Positions 1-7,881 of a DNA stretch of 34,670 nucleotides are shown piece after piece. The position numbers and the translations under genes were made by a program. Under the pieces are notes generated by a model that was not told the origin of the DNA, made no database searches, and saw only the letters and a program-made list of their open reading frames with translations. Origin of the DNA: Proteobacteria bacterium SG_bin5 (GTDB lineage Bacteria; Pseudomonadota; Alphaproteobacteria; Sphingomonadales; Sphingomonadaceae); NCBI GenBank assembly GCA_002083475.1, contig LWDI01000066.1, positions 1-34,670 on the forward strand. The letters run 5' to 3'. How positions within the stretch are numbered: position 1 is the first letter of the stretch; each line of letters starts with the position of its first letter.

Positions 1-47
1 ACTAGATCTGTTTGCGATCACACCGAATCAATGGCTCGACGGAGAAA

Positions 48-246
48 GCTCCTCCTCTGAAAGGGGAGGGGGGCGTAGGCGGGCAAATCACCTGCCGGGG
101 GCAGGTGATCCGCCGGAGCCCGGCTTGCGAAGCAAGCCGGTGGTCGCATAGCGAATGGTGGAGGGGTGTCGCCCTCGAACTGCTGGGGATACCCCTCCGT
201 CAGCCGCTCGCGCGGCTGCCACCTCCCCTTACAGGGGAGGAGCTCC
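48..246. repeat. Sphingomonad-type compound intergenic repeat, copy 1
   Basis: The block is bounded by complementary arms (CTCCTC..GGGGAGG near 50-70 and CCTCCCC..GGGGAGGAG near 225-242). It contains nested palindromes: CACCTGCC/GGCAGGTG near 89-109, CCGGCTTGC/GCAAGCCGG near 120-140, and a GGAGGGGT/ACCCCTCC pair near 160-198. The same outer motif and architecture recur at about 24447-24597. Nested, GC-rich, gene-free palindrome blocks of this kind are scattered between genes in sphingomonads. The function is unknown; they could be non-autonomous mobile sequences or transcript-end structures. The boundaries are approximate. Confidence 0.65.
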
Positions 247-310
247 GTTGTGATCGAAAACGGCTTTAGTAGGACAGACTCTCGAGCTCGTTGCGACGCT
301 TATGAGCCAC

Positions 311-392
311 GTCGCCCCGGACTTGATCCGGGGCCAGGCTGCCTCGCGACGGTAGAAGCAGGAGCGAAGCCCCGGATCATGTCCGGGGCGAC
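311..392. repeat. Paired REP-like palindromes, GTCGCCCCGG family
   Basis: Two imperfect palindromes lie in inverted orientation. One is at 311-334 (GTCGCCCCGG..ATCCGGGGCC) and the other at 369-392 (GCCCCGGATC..CCGGGGCGAC), about 35 bp apart. Each half is a hairpin and the pair forms a larger inverted repeat. A related pair lies at 27974-28053. Such paired elements resemble the REP/BIME-like sequences common in alphaproteobacterial intergenic DNA. Confidence 0.7.
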
Positions 393-462
393 CCGGATGG
401 CAATTCGATCGACGCCGATTGCTCGACGCGCGCGGGCGTCGCCTTCATCCGCGCCCCCTTCG

Positions 463-2256
463 TTACCCCTTGTAAAGCGCGTCCAGTCGCGCGCCATAAA
501 CTTGCTTCAGCACATGGCGCCGGATCTTGAGCCAGGGCGTCAGCTGCTGATTCTCGATGGTGAAGGGCTCGTCGGCGATCACGAAGCGGCGCACGCGCTC
601 GATCACCGACAAATCCTTGTTCACCCGCTCGACCGCCGCCGCCAGCGCGGCGCGATAGTCGGGATTTTCGGCGAGCTTGGCGAAATTGCAATTCGCGCCG
701 GTCTTCGCGCAAAATTCCTGAGTCCATTCGGGATCGGGCACCAGCACCGCGACCATATGCGGCTTGCGATCGCCCGCGATCATCGCTTGCAGGATTTCGG
801 GTTGAAGGGTGAGCATCCCTTCCACCTTTTGCGGCGCGACATTGTCGCCCTTGTCGTTGATGATCAGATCCTTCTTGCGATCGGTGATCTTGATCCGCCC
901 CTGGGCGTCGATCTCGCCGATGTCGCCGGTGTGGAGCCAGCCGTCCTTCAGGACGCGCGCGGTCTCCTCGTCATTGTTCCAATAGCCGTGCATCACCAGC
1001 TCGCCGCGTACGAGAATCTCGCCATCCTCGGCGATGCGGACCTCGGTATCGGGGAGCGGCGGGCCGACCGTGTCGTGCTTCAGCCCCACTTTCGGGCGGT
1101 TGCACGAGATGACGGGCGCCGCCTCGGTCTGGCCATAGCCTTGCAGGAAAGTGAGCCCCAGCGAATCGAAGAAAATGCCGATTTCGGGGTTGAGCGGCGC
1201 GCCGCCCGAGACCATCGCCTTGATCCGCCCGCCGAAGCGCTTGGCGATGCGCGGGCGCAGCGTCGCGCCGAGCAGCAGCTCGAGCGGCGGGTCGACCAGG
1301 CCGCGTTTGCCGCTCGCCTTGCGCCCGCCCACCGCCATCGCCTGGCCGAGCAGCCAATTGGGCAGCTTGCCCTGTTTCTCGATCTGCTTGACGATGCGCT
1401 GGCGCAGCACTTCGAACAGGCGCGGCACGACGACCATGATCGTCGGGCGCGTCTCCTCGATATTGGAGGCGAGCTTGTCGAGCCCCTCGGCGTAATAAAT
1501 CTGCCCGCCGAGCGCGATCGGGAAATGCTGGCCCGCGCTATGCTCATAAGCGTGGGAGAGCGGCAGGAAGGAGAGGAACGCCTCGTCCCCCCAACCGAAA
1601 TCCTCGGAAATGATCGCGGTGCATCCCGCGCAATTATGCAGGATCGCGCCGTGATGCTGGCGCACCCCACGCGGCGCGCCGCCGGTGCCGCTGGTGTAGA
1701 TGATGCAGGCGAGATCGTCGCGCTTCATACCTTGCGCGGCGGCCTCGGCTTCGGCGGGGTCGGCGGGGTGATCGGCGATCAGCTTGGCGAAGCCGTGGAA
1801 CGAAACATCGCCCGATTGGCCGATGCGCAAATCCTCGATGCCGATCACGATGCGCAGCATCGAGGAACGCAGCACGGCGGGGAGCAGCGTTTTGGCGAGC
1901 TTGGCGTTCGACACGATCACCGCGCGCGCGCCCGAATTCTCGATGATGTGGCTGTGGTCGCGCTCGGTATTGGTGGTGTAGGTCGGCACCGTCACCGCGC
2001 CGGCGGCCATGATCGCGAGATCGGCGATGCACCATTCGGGGCGATTCTCGGCGACGAGCATCACGCGGTCGCCGGGCATGATGCCCAGACTCTTGAGCCC
2101 TTGGGCAAGGCTCGCGACCGCGCGGGCGACCTCGGCCCAGCTTTGCGAATGCCATTTGCCGCCGGCCTTGTGCCACAAGAAGGGCTTGTCACCGCCTTCG
2201 CGCGCGCGTGTGAAGAACATGGTGACGAGATTGGGAAAATATTCGAGCTTTCGCAT
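463..2256 (-). CDS. Long-chain fatty acyl-CoA synthetase (AMP-forming)
   Basis: This 597-residue enzyme of the ANL superfamily activates fatty acids: it forms an acyl-adenylate from ATP and then transfers the acyl group to CoA, feeding beta-oxidation or lipid synthesis at the inner membrane face. Visible motifs are the phosphate-binding loop YTSGTGGAPRG (187-197), GYGQTE (373-378), the ATP-binding GWLHTGDIG (439-447), the hinge DRKKDLI (459-465) and a C-terminal LTPWLK with K577 as probable catalytic lysine. The length matches FadD15-type long-chain ligases. A clear AGGAGAG ribosome site precedes the ATG. The P-loop differs from the usual SGTTGxPKG, having Gly for the second Thr and Arg for Lys. 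The gene follows ggt on the same strand, 81 bp apart. The substrate chain length cannot be read from the sequence. Confidence 0.92.
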   Translation of the reverse strand: MRKLEYFPNLVTMFFTRAREGGDKPFLWHKAGGKWHSQSWAEVARAVASLAQGLKSLGIMPGDRVMLVAENRPEWCIADLAIMAAGAVTVPTYTTNTERDHSHIIENSGARAVIVSNAKLAKTLLPAVLRSSMLRIVIGIEDLRIGQSGDVSFHGFAKLIADHPADPAEAEAAAQGMKRDDLACIIYTSGTGGAPRGVRQHHGAILHNCAGCTAIISEDFGWGDEAFLSFLPLSHAYEHSAGQHFPIALGGQIYYAEGLDKLASNIEETRPTIMVVVPRLFEVLRQRIVKQIEKQGKLPNWLLGQAMAVGGRKASGKRGLVDPPLELLLGATLRPRIAKRFGGRIKAMVSGGAPLNPEIGIFFDSLGLTFLQGYGQTEAAPVISCNRPKVGLKHDTVGPPLPDTEVRIAEDGEILVRGELVMHGYWNNDEETARVLKDGWLHTGDIGEIDAQGRIKITDRKKDLIINDKGDNVAPQKVEGMLTLQPEILQAMIAGDRKPHMVAVLVPDPEWTQEFCAKTGANCNFAKLAENPDYRAALAAAVERVNKDLSVIERVRRFVIADEPFTIENQQLTPWLKIRRHVLKQVYGARLDALYKG

Positions 2257-2307
2257 CGTCTCTCCTAAAAGAAACGTCGCCCCCCAGCGACTTGGTTCTT
2301 TATTGGA

Positions 2308-2328
2308 CGCCGCCTTCTAAGGGCGGCG
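2308..2328 (-). terminator. Hairpin after gamma-glutamyltransferase gene
   Basis: A perfect 7-bp GC stem (CGCCGCC/GGCGGCG) with a 7-nt loop lies 10 bp past the ggt stop codon, before the acyl-CoA synthetase gene. No strong T-run follows on the minus strand, so it may only attenuate transcription or protect the 3' end of the mRNA. Confidence 0.35.
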
Positions 2329-2337
2329 CCGGGATAT

Positions 2338-4038
2338 TCATTCGCCGAGCGCCACCCCGATGCTGCGCGGATCGGCGGCGCCGACCCAGCCGCTCGCGGT
2401 GCGTTCGGCGGCATTGGCCTTGAGCCCGAGTTCGGCCACGCTCACCCGGTGGCCGAGCGCCTCGAGCGCGGGCTTCATCGGCTCGAGCACGGTGCCGCGT
2501 TCGAGGATGATGCCGTTGCCACCGAAATAGACCAGGCCGAGCCCGATCGACTCGCGCGCGCTCATCCCCCAATCGAGATGCGCGATCAGCGCCTTGGCGA
2601 CTTGCATGATGATCGTCTTGCCCCCCGCCGCGCCGACGGTGAACACGGGCGCGCCCTTGGCGTCATAAACGATCGTCGGCGACATCGAAGAGAGCGGCCG
2701 CTTGCCGCCCTCGACCCGATTGGCGACCGGGGCGCCGTTCACCTCGGGCGCGAAGGTGAAATCGGTCAGCTCGTTGTTGAGCACATAGCCGCTCGCGAGC
2801 AATTGGCTGCCGAACGGGCCTTCGACGGTCGAGGTCATCGTCGCGACATTGCCCGCGCGGTCGATCGCGACGAAATGGGTGGTGCCGCTCACCTCGCTCG
2901 AAACGCCCGGGCTGCGCGGCGCGGCGCCCGGGGGCGTGCCGGCCTCGTAGGTGCCGCGTGCCTTGGCGGGATCGATCAGCGCCGAGCGCTGCGCGAGATA
3001 GGCTTTGTCGACCATGCCCTTCAGCGGCATGGTCACGAAATCAGGGTCGCCCAGATAAAGCTCGCGATCGGCATAAGCGAGTTGCATCGCCTCGGCGATC
3101 AAATGCCAGCTTCGCGGATTGGCTGGCCCGAGCGCTTTTAAATCGAACCGCTCGAGCATCCCCAGGATTTGCAGCACCGTCACCGCGCCCGAAGAGGGCG
3201 GGCCCATCCCGCAAATCTTGTAGCCGCGATAGCTGCCGCAGATCGGCGTGCGTTCCTTCGCCTGATAGCCGGCGATGTCGGCGAGCGTCATATCGGCGGG
3301 GTTGCGCTTGGCGCCGTTGACCGCGCTCACGATCGCCTGGGCATTTTCGCCCTTGTAGAAAGCATCGGGGCCGATCGCCGCGATCCGCCGCAGCGTGAGC
3401 GCGAGCGCGGGGTTCTTGACCATCTGCCCCGCCGCGAGCGGCTTGCCGCCGGGCGCGTATAGCGCGCTGATCGCCGGGAAATCCTGCCACGCCTGGCTCA
3501 CATAACCCATGCCGCGCGCCATCGGGGCGCTGACCGGATAGCCCTCCTCGGCAAGCTTGATCGCGGGCTGGAACAGCGCCTTCCACGGCAGCTTGCCGAA
3601 GCGTTTATGCGCCATCGCCATCAGCGCGATATTGCCAGGCACGCCTACCGACAGCCCGCCCGGGATGGCCTGGAAGCGCGCGCGCGGCTTGCCGCTCGCA
3701 TCGAGAAAGCGCGCCGGGGTCGCTGCCTTGGGCGCGGTTTCGCGCCCGTCGATCGTCACCAACTTGCCCTTGGCGGGCTGATAGACGAAGAAGCCGCCGC
3801 CGCCGATGCCGCTCGATTGCGGCTCGACGACCGTCAGCGCGAGCATCATCGCGAGTTCCGCATCGGCCGCGCTCCCGCCCTGGCGCAACATCTCGCGCCC
3901 GGCTTCGGCGGCGAGCGGGTGCGCGGCCGAGACGACACCGCGCGGCTCGGCGACGGCCGGAGGCGCGCCGGCGGGGCTCTGGGCACAAGCGGGCGCGCCG
4001 AGGAGGAGCGTCGCCGCGAACAGCGGGAAAAGCTTCAT
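2338..4038 (-). CDS. ggt: Gamma-glutamyltransferase (periplasmic, self-processing)
   Basis: This 566-residue exported enzyme cleaves the gamma-glutamyl bond of glutathione and its conjugates or transfers it to acceptors, giving access to cysteinyl-glycine and glutamate. The N-terminus is a signal peptide (MKLFPLFAATLLLGAPACAQ). The large-subunit region has the AxAHPLAAEAGREMLRQGG and SSGIGGGGFF segments typical of the family. The autoprocessing site is SGTTHF, with T386 as predicted nucleophile and new N-terminus of the small subunit. PLSSMSPTIV and GAAGGKTI further on are the conserved substrate-site segments. The length fits bacterial GGTs. It lies 51 bp downstream of pyrD on the same strand and is probably co-transcribed. 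The assignment is secure; the physiological donor is not known. Confidence 0.95.
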   Translation of the reverse strand: MKLFPLFAATLLLGAPACAQSPAGAPPAVAEPRGVVSAAHPLAAEAGREMLRQGGSAADAELAMMLALTVVEPQSSGIGGGGFFVYQPAKGKLVTIDGRETAPKAATPARFLDASGKPRARFQAIPGGLSVGVPGNIALMAMAHKRFGKLPWKALFQPAIKLAEEGYPVSAPMARGMGYVSQAWQDFPAISALYAPGGKPLAAGQMVKNPALALTLRRIAAIGPDAFYKGENAQAIVSAVNGAKRNPADMTLADIAGYQAKERTPICGSYRGYKICGMGPPSSGAVTVLQILGMLERFDLKALGPANPRSWHLIAEAMQLAYADRELYLGDPDFVTMPLKGMVDKAYLAQRSALIDPAKARGTYEAGTPPGAAPRSPGVSSEVSGTTHFVAIDRAGNVATMTSTVEGPFGSQLLASGYVLNNELTDFTFAPEVNGAPVANRVEGGKRPLSSMSPTIVYDAKGAPVFTVGAAGGKTIIMQVAKALIAHLDWGMSARESIGLGLVYFGGNGIILERGTVLEPMKPALEALGHRVSVAELGLKANAAERTASGWVGAADPRSIGVALGE

Positions 4039-4089
4039 GGGCGCGGACCCTAGCGGCCTTTGCCGCGCCGGAGCAAGCCGTAGCGTCGC

Positions 4090-5097
4090 TCAGTTTTCGG
4101 GCGCGCCCTCGCGCGCATAAAGCGCCGCCAGGCCATGGTTGATCGCGCGCGCGAGCCCGGGGCCGCGATAGACGAGCGCCGAGTAAAGCTGCACCAGCCG
4201 CGCGCCATGGGCGAGCCGCCAATAGGCTTCCTCGGCGCTGTCGATTCCCCCCGCCGCGATCAACGGCAGTTGCCCGCCGCTCGCCGCGCGCGCCTCGAGC
4301 AATTTCTGCCGCGCGAGCGCCTTGAGCGGCGCGCCCGAAAGCCCGCCCGTCTCGCCCGCCTGGCGCCCCTTAAGGAGCGGCCGGCTGATCGTGGTGTTGC
4401 CGACGATCAGCGCTGCGATCCCCGCCTTAACGCCCGCGCGCACCACATGGTCGATGCCGCCCGCGTCGAGATCGGGGGCGATCTTCAGGAACAAGGGCGT
4501 GCCCCCGCGCGCCTCGGCGCAGGCGGCGAGCAATTCGGTGAGCGCGCTCCCCGATTGCAGATCGCGCAAGCCCGGCGTGTTGGGCGAGCTGATGTTGATG
4601 GTGATGTAATCGGCATGGGCCGCCGCGCGCGCGACGCCGCTCGCATAATCGGCGATCCGGTCGGCGCTGTCCTTGTTCGCGCCGACATTGATGCCGAGCA
4701 CCCCGCGCCGCTGCTTGGGGAGCCGCGCGAGCGCGGCGGCGAGGCCGCCATTGTTGAACCCCATGCGGTTGATCACGCCCTCGTCCTCGACCAAGCGGAA
4801 CAGGCGCGGGCGCGGGTTGCCGGCCTGGGGCAGGGGGGTGAGCGTGCCGACCTCGACCCCGCCGAAGCCGAGCGCGAAAAAGCCGGGAATGGCTTCCGCA
4901 TCCTTGTCCACCCCGGCGGCGAGGCCGAGCGGCGAGGGGAAGGTTAGGCCGGCGAGGTCGGTCTTCAAGCACGCGTCGGGCGCGGGGGCCGCGCCGGGCG
5001 CGCCGATCGCGCCCCAGGCGGCGAGCGCCTTGATGGTGAGGCGATGCGCGCGTTCGGGATCGAGCGCGAAGAGCGCGGGACGGATCGAAGCAAACAT
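4090..5097 (-). CDS. pyrD: Dihydroorotate dehydrogenase (quinone), class 2
   Basis: This membrane-associated FMN enzyme oxidises dihydroorotate to orotate with quinone as acceptor, the fourth step of pyrimidine synthesis. The N-terminal helix (FASIRPALFALDPERAHRLT) is the membrane-docking element of class 2 enzymes. NRMGFNNGG and NISSPNTPGLRDLQ (catalytic Ser in the latter) are diagnostic, followed by FLKIAPD, GNTTISRP and the FMN-phosphate segment AAGGIDSAEEA. I chose the ATG at 5097 because the 335-residue product then aligns with the usual family start. An in-frame ATG at 5109 and a TTG at 5127 are alternatives, and none has a strong ribosome site. It is the first gene of the probable pyrD-ggt-acyl-CoA synthetase unit. 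Confidence 0.95.
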   Translation of the reverse strand: MFASIRPALFALDPERAHRLTIKALAAWGAIGAPGAAPAPDACLKTDLAGLTFPSPLGLAAGVDKDAEAIPGFFALGFGGVEVGTLTPLPQAGNPRPRLFRLVEDEGVINRMGFNNGGLAAALARLPKQRRGVLGINVGANKDSADRIADYASGVARAAAHADYITINISSPNTPGLRDLQSGSALTELLAACAEARGGTPLFLKIAPDLDAGGIDHVVRAGVKAGIAALIVGNTTISRPLLKGRQAGETGGLSGAPLKALARQKLLEARAASGGQLPLIAAGGIDSAEEAYWRLAHGARLVQLYSALVYRGPGLARAINHGLAALYAREGAPEN

Positions 5098-5127
5098 CGA
5101 AGCAACCATGGCGCGCGCTTGTGGCAA

Positions 5128-5310
5128 AGCGGGCGACGGGGGTCAAAGGGGGCGCGTCGCCATGCCGAGAGAATGAGGACCGGCTTCGTGAAAAGCCGTC
5201 GAGGACGACCGCGCGAAACTCTCTGCTGATACAAAGATCGCCCCCGCCGGGCTGGGGCGACCCTCGGATGAGAGACAGAGATCGGGCGGCGCCTAGCGCC
5301 GCCGTCTCCC
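5128..5310. other. Intergenic region between wrbA and pyrD
   Basis: This gap of about 180 bp has no gene. It presumably contains the pyrD promoter. It also holds a TCGCCCC/GGGGCGA inverted repeat near 5238-5260 and the wrbA-proximal hairpin listed at 5285-5303. Confidence 0.5.
5285..5303 (-). terminator. Hairpin after wrbA
   Basis: A perfect 8-bp stem GGCGGCGC/GCGCCGCC with a 3-nt loop lies 8 bp beyond the wrbA stop. The downstream minus-strand sequence is pyrimidine-mixed rather than a clean T-run, so termination is plausible but not certain. Confidence 0.4.
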
Positions 5311-5913
5311 TCAGCCCTTCAGCTTGACCGCGACTTCGGCGATACGGCGGCCCTGATAGCGCGCGCCGTCGAGCTCGGTCGCGCTCGGCTGGCGGCTGCC
5401 ATTGGCGTCGGCGATCGTCGTCGCGCCATAGGGCGCGCCGCCCTTCACTTCATCGACGCCCATTTGCGCCTGGAAGCCATAATCGAGCCCGACCACGATC
5501 AGCCCGAGGTGGAACAAATTGGTGATCACCGAGAACAAGGTCGTCTCTTGCCCGCCATGCTGGGTCGCGGTCGCGGTGAAGGCGCCGCCGACCTTGCCGT
5601 TGAGCGCGCCGCGCGCCCAGAGCCCGCCGGTGGTATCGAGAAACGCCGCCATCTGGCTCGACATGCGGCCATAGCGGGTGGGGGTGCCGATGATGATCGC
5701 GTCATAATCGGCGAGCGCCTCGGGGCCGCTGATCACTTCATGGGCATGGTCCGTCTTGAAATGCGCGGCCGCGACGACTTCGGCGGGCGCGGTTTCGGGA
5801 ACGCGGCGGACATCGACCTCGGCGCCCGCCGAGCGCGCGCCCTCGGCGACGGCGTCGGCCATTTGCTCGAGATGGCCGTAGGACGAATAATAAAGCACCA
5901 GCACTTTGGTCAT
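5311..5913 (-). CDS. wrbA: NAD(P)H:quinone oxidoreductase, WrbA type
   Basis: This 200-residue flavodoxin-fold protein reduces quinones by two electrons with NAD(P)H, avoiding semiquinone formation. The N-terminus LVLYYSSYGHLEQMA is the FMN-phosphate loop. GTPTRYGRMSSQMAAFLD (middle) and GGAFTATATQHGGQETTL (flavin-stacking/active-site loop) are WrbA hallmarks, and the length is exactly that of the family. A GGGAGA ribosome site lies 7 nt before the ATG. It follows the pirin gene by 75 bp on the same strand, so the two probably share a promoter in the pirin/LysR intergenic space. This fits a quinone or oxidative stress response module. Confidence 0.95.
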   Translation of the reverse strand: MTKVLVLYYSSYGHLEQMADAVAEGARSAGAEVDVRRVPETAPAEVVAAAHFKTDHAHEVISGPEALADYDAIIIGTPTRYGRMSSQMAAFLDTTGGLWARGALNGKVGGAFTATATQHGGQETTLFSVITNLFHLGLIVVGLDYGFQAQMGVDEVKGGAPYGATTIADANGSRQPSATELDGARYQGRRIAEVAVKLKG

Positions 5914-5988
5914 GGAACGTCTCCCGTGGTGAAAGGATCGGGCCGGCTTGTGGCAGCCGGCCCCTTGAAGTGATTGCAGGAAAAGCCG

Positions 5989-6708
5989 TTATTCGCTGTC
6001 GACGAGCACCAGCTCGGCGTCTTCGAGCGCGGTGATCTCGATCGACTGGCCGCCCGCGATCGCGACGCCGTCACGCGCGTTCACCCGCGCGCCCTCGATC
6101 TCCGCCGCGCCGCGCGCGAGCACCAGATAAGCGTGGCGGCCCGGCGCCACCGCGTGGCGGATGCGCTCGCCGGCGGTAACCGTCGCGGCGAGCAGCCGGG
6201 CATCGGCGCGGATCGGCAGCGCGCCTTCGTCCTCGGCGAAACCGCTTGCGAGCACCACGAATTGCCCCGAGCGATCGGCCTTGGGGAAGGGCTTGGCGCC
6301 CCAGGCGGGGGCGCCGCCCAGCCGCTTGGGCTCGATCCAAATCTGGAAGATCTTCGTGGTCTCGCTCTCCAGATTATATTCGGCGTGGCGCACGCCGGTG
6401 CCCGCGCTCATCACTTGCACGTCGCCCGCCTCGGTGCGGCCCTGATTGCCCATCGAATCCTGATGGGTGATCGCGCCTTCGCGGACGTAAGTGATGATTT
6501 CCATGTCGCGGTGCGGATGCGGCGGGAAGCCACTGTTCGCGGCGATCTCGTCATCGTTCCACACGCGGATCGCCCCCCAGCCCATGCGCGCGGGATCATA
6601 ATAGCTGGCGAAGGAGAAATGGTGGCGCGCCTTCAGCCAGCCGTGATCGGCATGGCCGAGTTCGGCGAAACGGCGGATGTCGATTTTCGCTTCGGTATCG
6701 GTGATCAT
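5989..6708 (-). CDS. Pirin family protein (bicupin)
   Basis: This 239-residue cupin resembles E. coli YhhW, whose members act as metal-dependent quercetin dioxygenases or redox-sensing proteins. The N-terminal cupin contains the metal-binding signature: GFPPHPHRDMEIITYV supplies two His, followed by a third His in VREGAITHQDS and Glu/His in the GTGVRHAEYN segment. The C-terminal cupin is degenerate, as is usual. I chose the ATG at 6708 because a perfect AAGGAGG lies 5 nt upstream; an in-frame TTG at 6732 has none. The gene is divergent from a LysR regulator and upstream of wrbA. The precise substrate is unknown. Confidence 0.92.
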   Translation of the reverse strand: MITDTEAKIDIRRFAELGHADHGWLKARHHFSFASYYDPARMGWGAIRVWNDDEIAANSGFPPHPHRDMEIITYVREGAITHQDSMGNQGRTEAGDVQVMSAGTGVRHAEYNLESETTKIFQIWIEPKRLGGAPAWGAKPFPKADRSGQFVVLASGFAEDEGALPIRADARLLAATVTAGERIRHAVAPGRHAYLVLARGAAEIEGARVNARDGVAIAGGQSIEITALEDAELVLVDSE

Positions 6709-6758
6709 CGCTGCCTCCTTGGTTGTCGCCAATGTAGGGGCGGCGATGAGCGCGTAAA

Positions 6759-6786
6759 CGGAAACCTTGGAAAAGGATCGTTTCCG
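6759..6786. promoter_or_regulatory. Dyad in pirin/LysR divergent promoter region
   Basis: CGGAAAC (6759-6765) and GTTTCCG (6780-6786) form a perfect 7-bp inverted repeat. An inner CCTT-GGAA-AAGG dyad sits between the arms. It is centred in the 136-bp space between the divergent pirin and LysR genes, the normal position for a LysR-type operator controlling both directions. Binding is inferred, not shown. Confidence 0.5.
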
Positions 6787-6844
6787 ATCGCGACGGGGCG
6801 CGTCCGCGATTGCGCGTGGCGGGTCAAGCGCTTAAGCCCGCGCC

Positions 6845-7798
6845 ATGCGGCTCCCCGATCTCGAAGCCTGGGCCTTGTTCGCCTGTGTGATCGAGCATCG
6901 CTCGTTCAGCGCCGCCGCCGAGGCGGTCGGGGTGTCCAAGGCGACCGTCTCCAAGGCGATCGCGCGGCTCGAGGCGCAGCTCGGCACCGCGCTGTTTCAC
7001 CGCACATCGCGCCGGCTGACGCTCACCGAACAGGGGCGCGGGCTCGCCGACCGCGCGCGCGCGATGCTCGCCGAGGCGCGCGCGGCGGAGGAGGCGGCGC
7101 AAGAGGGGGCGGCGGCGCTCGCCGGGCGGGTGCGGGTGAGCGCGCCGATGAGCTTCGGCCTCGGCCATGTCGCGCCGGTGATCGCGCGTTTCCTCGCCGA
7201 GCATCCGCGCATCGAGATCGACCTCGATCTGTCGGACGCGGTGGTCGACATCGTCGCGCAAGGGTTCGACGTCGCCTTGCGCATCGGCCAATTGCCCGAC
7301 AGTTCGCTACGCGCGCGCCGGTTGCGACCCATCGCGATGCACATCGTCGGCGCGCCCGCTTATTTCGCGCGCCACGGGCGGCCGAGCCACGCCGCGCAAC
7401 TCGCCGAGCACCGGCTGCTCGGCTATTCGAACGTCAGCGGGCCATGGCATTTCACCGGCCCCGGCGACGCGCAGGTCGCGTTGCGCAGCAGCGGGCCGCT
7501 CACCGCGAACAGCGGCGAGGCGCTGCTGCCGGCGCTGTGCGCGGGGCTGGGGCTGGCGGTGCTCCCCGATTTCATCGTCGCCGCCGATCTCGCCGCCGGG
7601 CGGCTCGAAGCGGTGCTGACCGATTGGCATCCGCCCGCGCTCGCGCTCCATTTGCTCACCCCGCCCGCCACGCTGCGACCGGCGCGCGTGGAAACCCTGA
7701 TTGCTTTTCTGAGCGCCGAATTGGGCGCGCCGGGGATGAGTCGAACCGTGCAAGAAACGCCGCGACTCGTGGATTCCCTAGGCTTAGGACTAAATTAA
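6845..7798 (+). CDS. LysR-type transcriptional regulator
   Basis: This is a 317-residue DNA-binding regulator. Residues 1-60 form the winged helix-turn-helix (SFSAAAEAVGVSKATVSKAIARLE), followed by a linker helix and a substrate-binding domain from about residue 92 (GRVRVSAPMSFGLGHVAPVI). It belongs to the AaeR/DmlR-like subgroup judging by APMSFG and DVALRIGQLPDSSLRARRL. It is divergent from the pirin-wrbA pair with a dyad between them, so it most likely regulates those genes in response to a quinone-like or electrophilic signal (inference). No convincing ribosome site precedes the ATG. The last codons overlap the ctrA upstream region and contain both GANTC motifs. Confidence 0.9.
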   Translation: MRLPDLEAWALFACVIEHRSFSAAAEAVGVSKATVSKAIARLEAQLGTALFHRTSRRLTLTEQGRGLADRARAMLAEARAAEEAAQEGAAALAGRVRVSAPMSFGLGHVAPVIARFLAEHPRIEIDLDLSDAVVDIVAQGFDVALRIGQLPDSSLRARRLRPIAMHIVGAPAYFARHGRPSHAAQLAEHRLLGYSNVSGPWHFTGPGDAQVALRSSGPLTANSGEALLPALCAGLGLAVLPDFIVAADLAAGRLEAVLTDWHPPALALHLLTPPATLRPARVETLIAFLSAELGAPGMSRTVQETPRLVDSLGLGLN

Positions 7799-7827
7799 CC
7801 TTTTGCGTTCATGTCCCGTTTGGTTAA
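7764..7827 (+). promoter_or_regulatory. ctrA upstream control region: GANTC pair and TTAA half-sites
   Basis: Two GANTC motifs (GACTC 7764-7768, GATTC 7772-7776) lie 8 bp apart, about 110 bp before the ctrA start. Behind them are TTAACC (7795-7800) and an inverted GGTTAA (7822-7827). In Caulobacter, the ctrA promoter contains a CcrM (GANTC) methylation site and TTAA-type CtrA half-sites used for autoregulation. The layout here is compatible with that scheme, though no exact TTAA-N7-TTAA box is present. The first sites lie inside the end of the LysR gene. Confidence 0.5.
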
Positions 7828-7881
7828 TGCTGCAGGTCGAGCGACGCAGGGGTCGCGGCCAGAACTAGGGGGACTGGGCGA

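Larger units (their letters stand above)
1..462. other. Gene-free leading region rich in inverted repeats
   Basis: I see no credible gene here. The open frames are in the wrong phase for sphingomonad proteins and consist of low-complexity Arg/Pro/Gly translation of repeats. The stretch holds two repeat composites, listed separately (about 48-246 and 311-392), and the 3' flank of the acyl-CoA synthetase gene that ends at 463. Bases 1-47 show nothing I can interpret. Confidence 0.6.

Noticed and set aside
6709..6732. TTG start for the pirin protein
   Set aside because: The proposed first residues contain the AAGGAGG ribosome site of the ATG at 6708.
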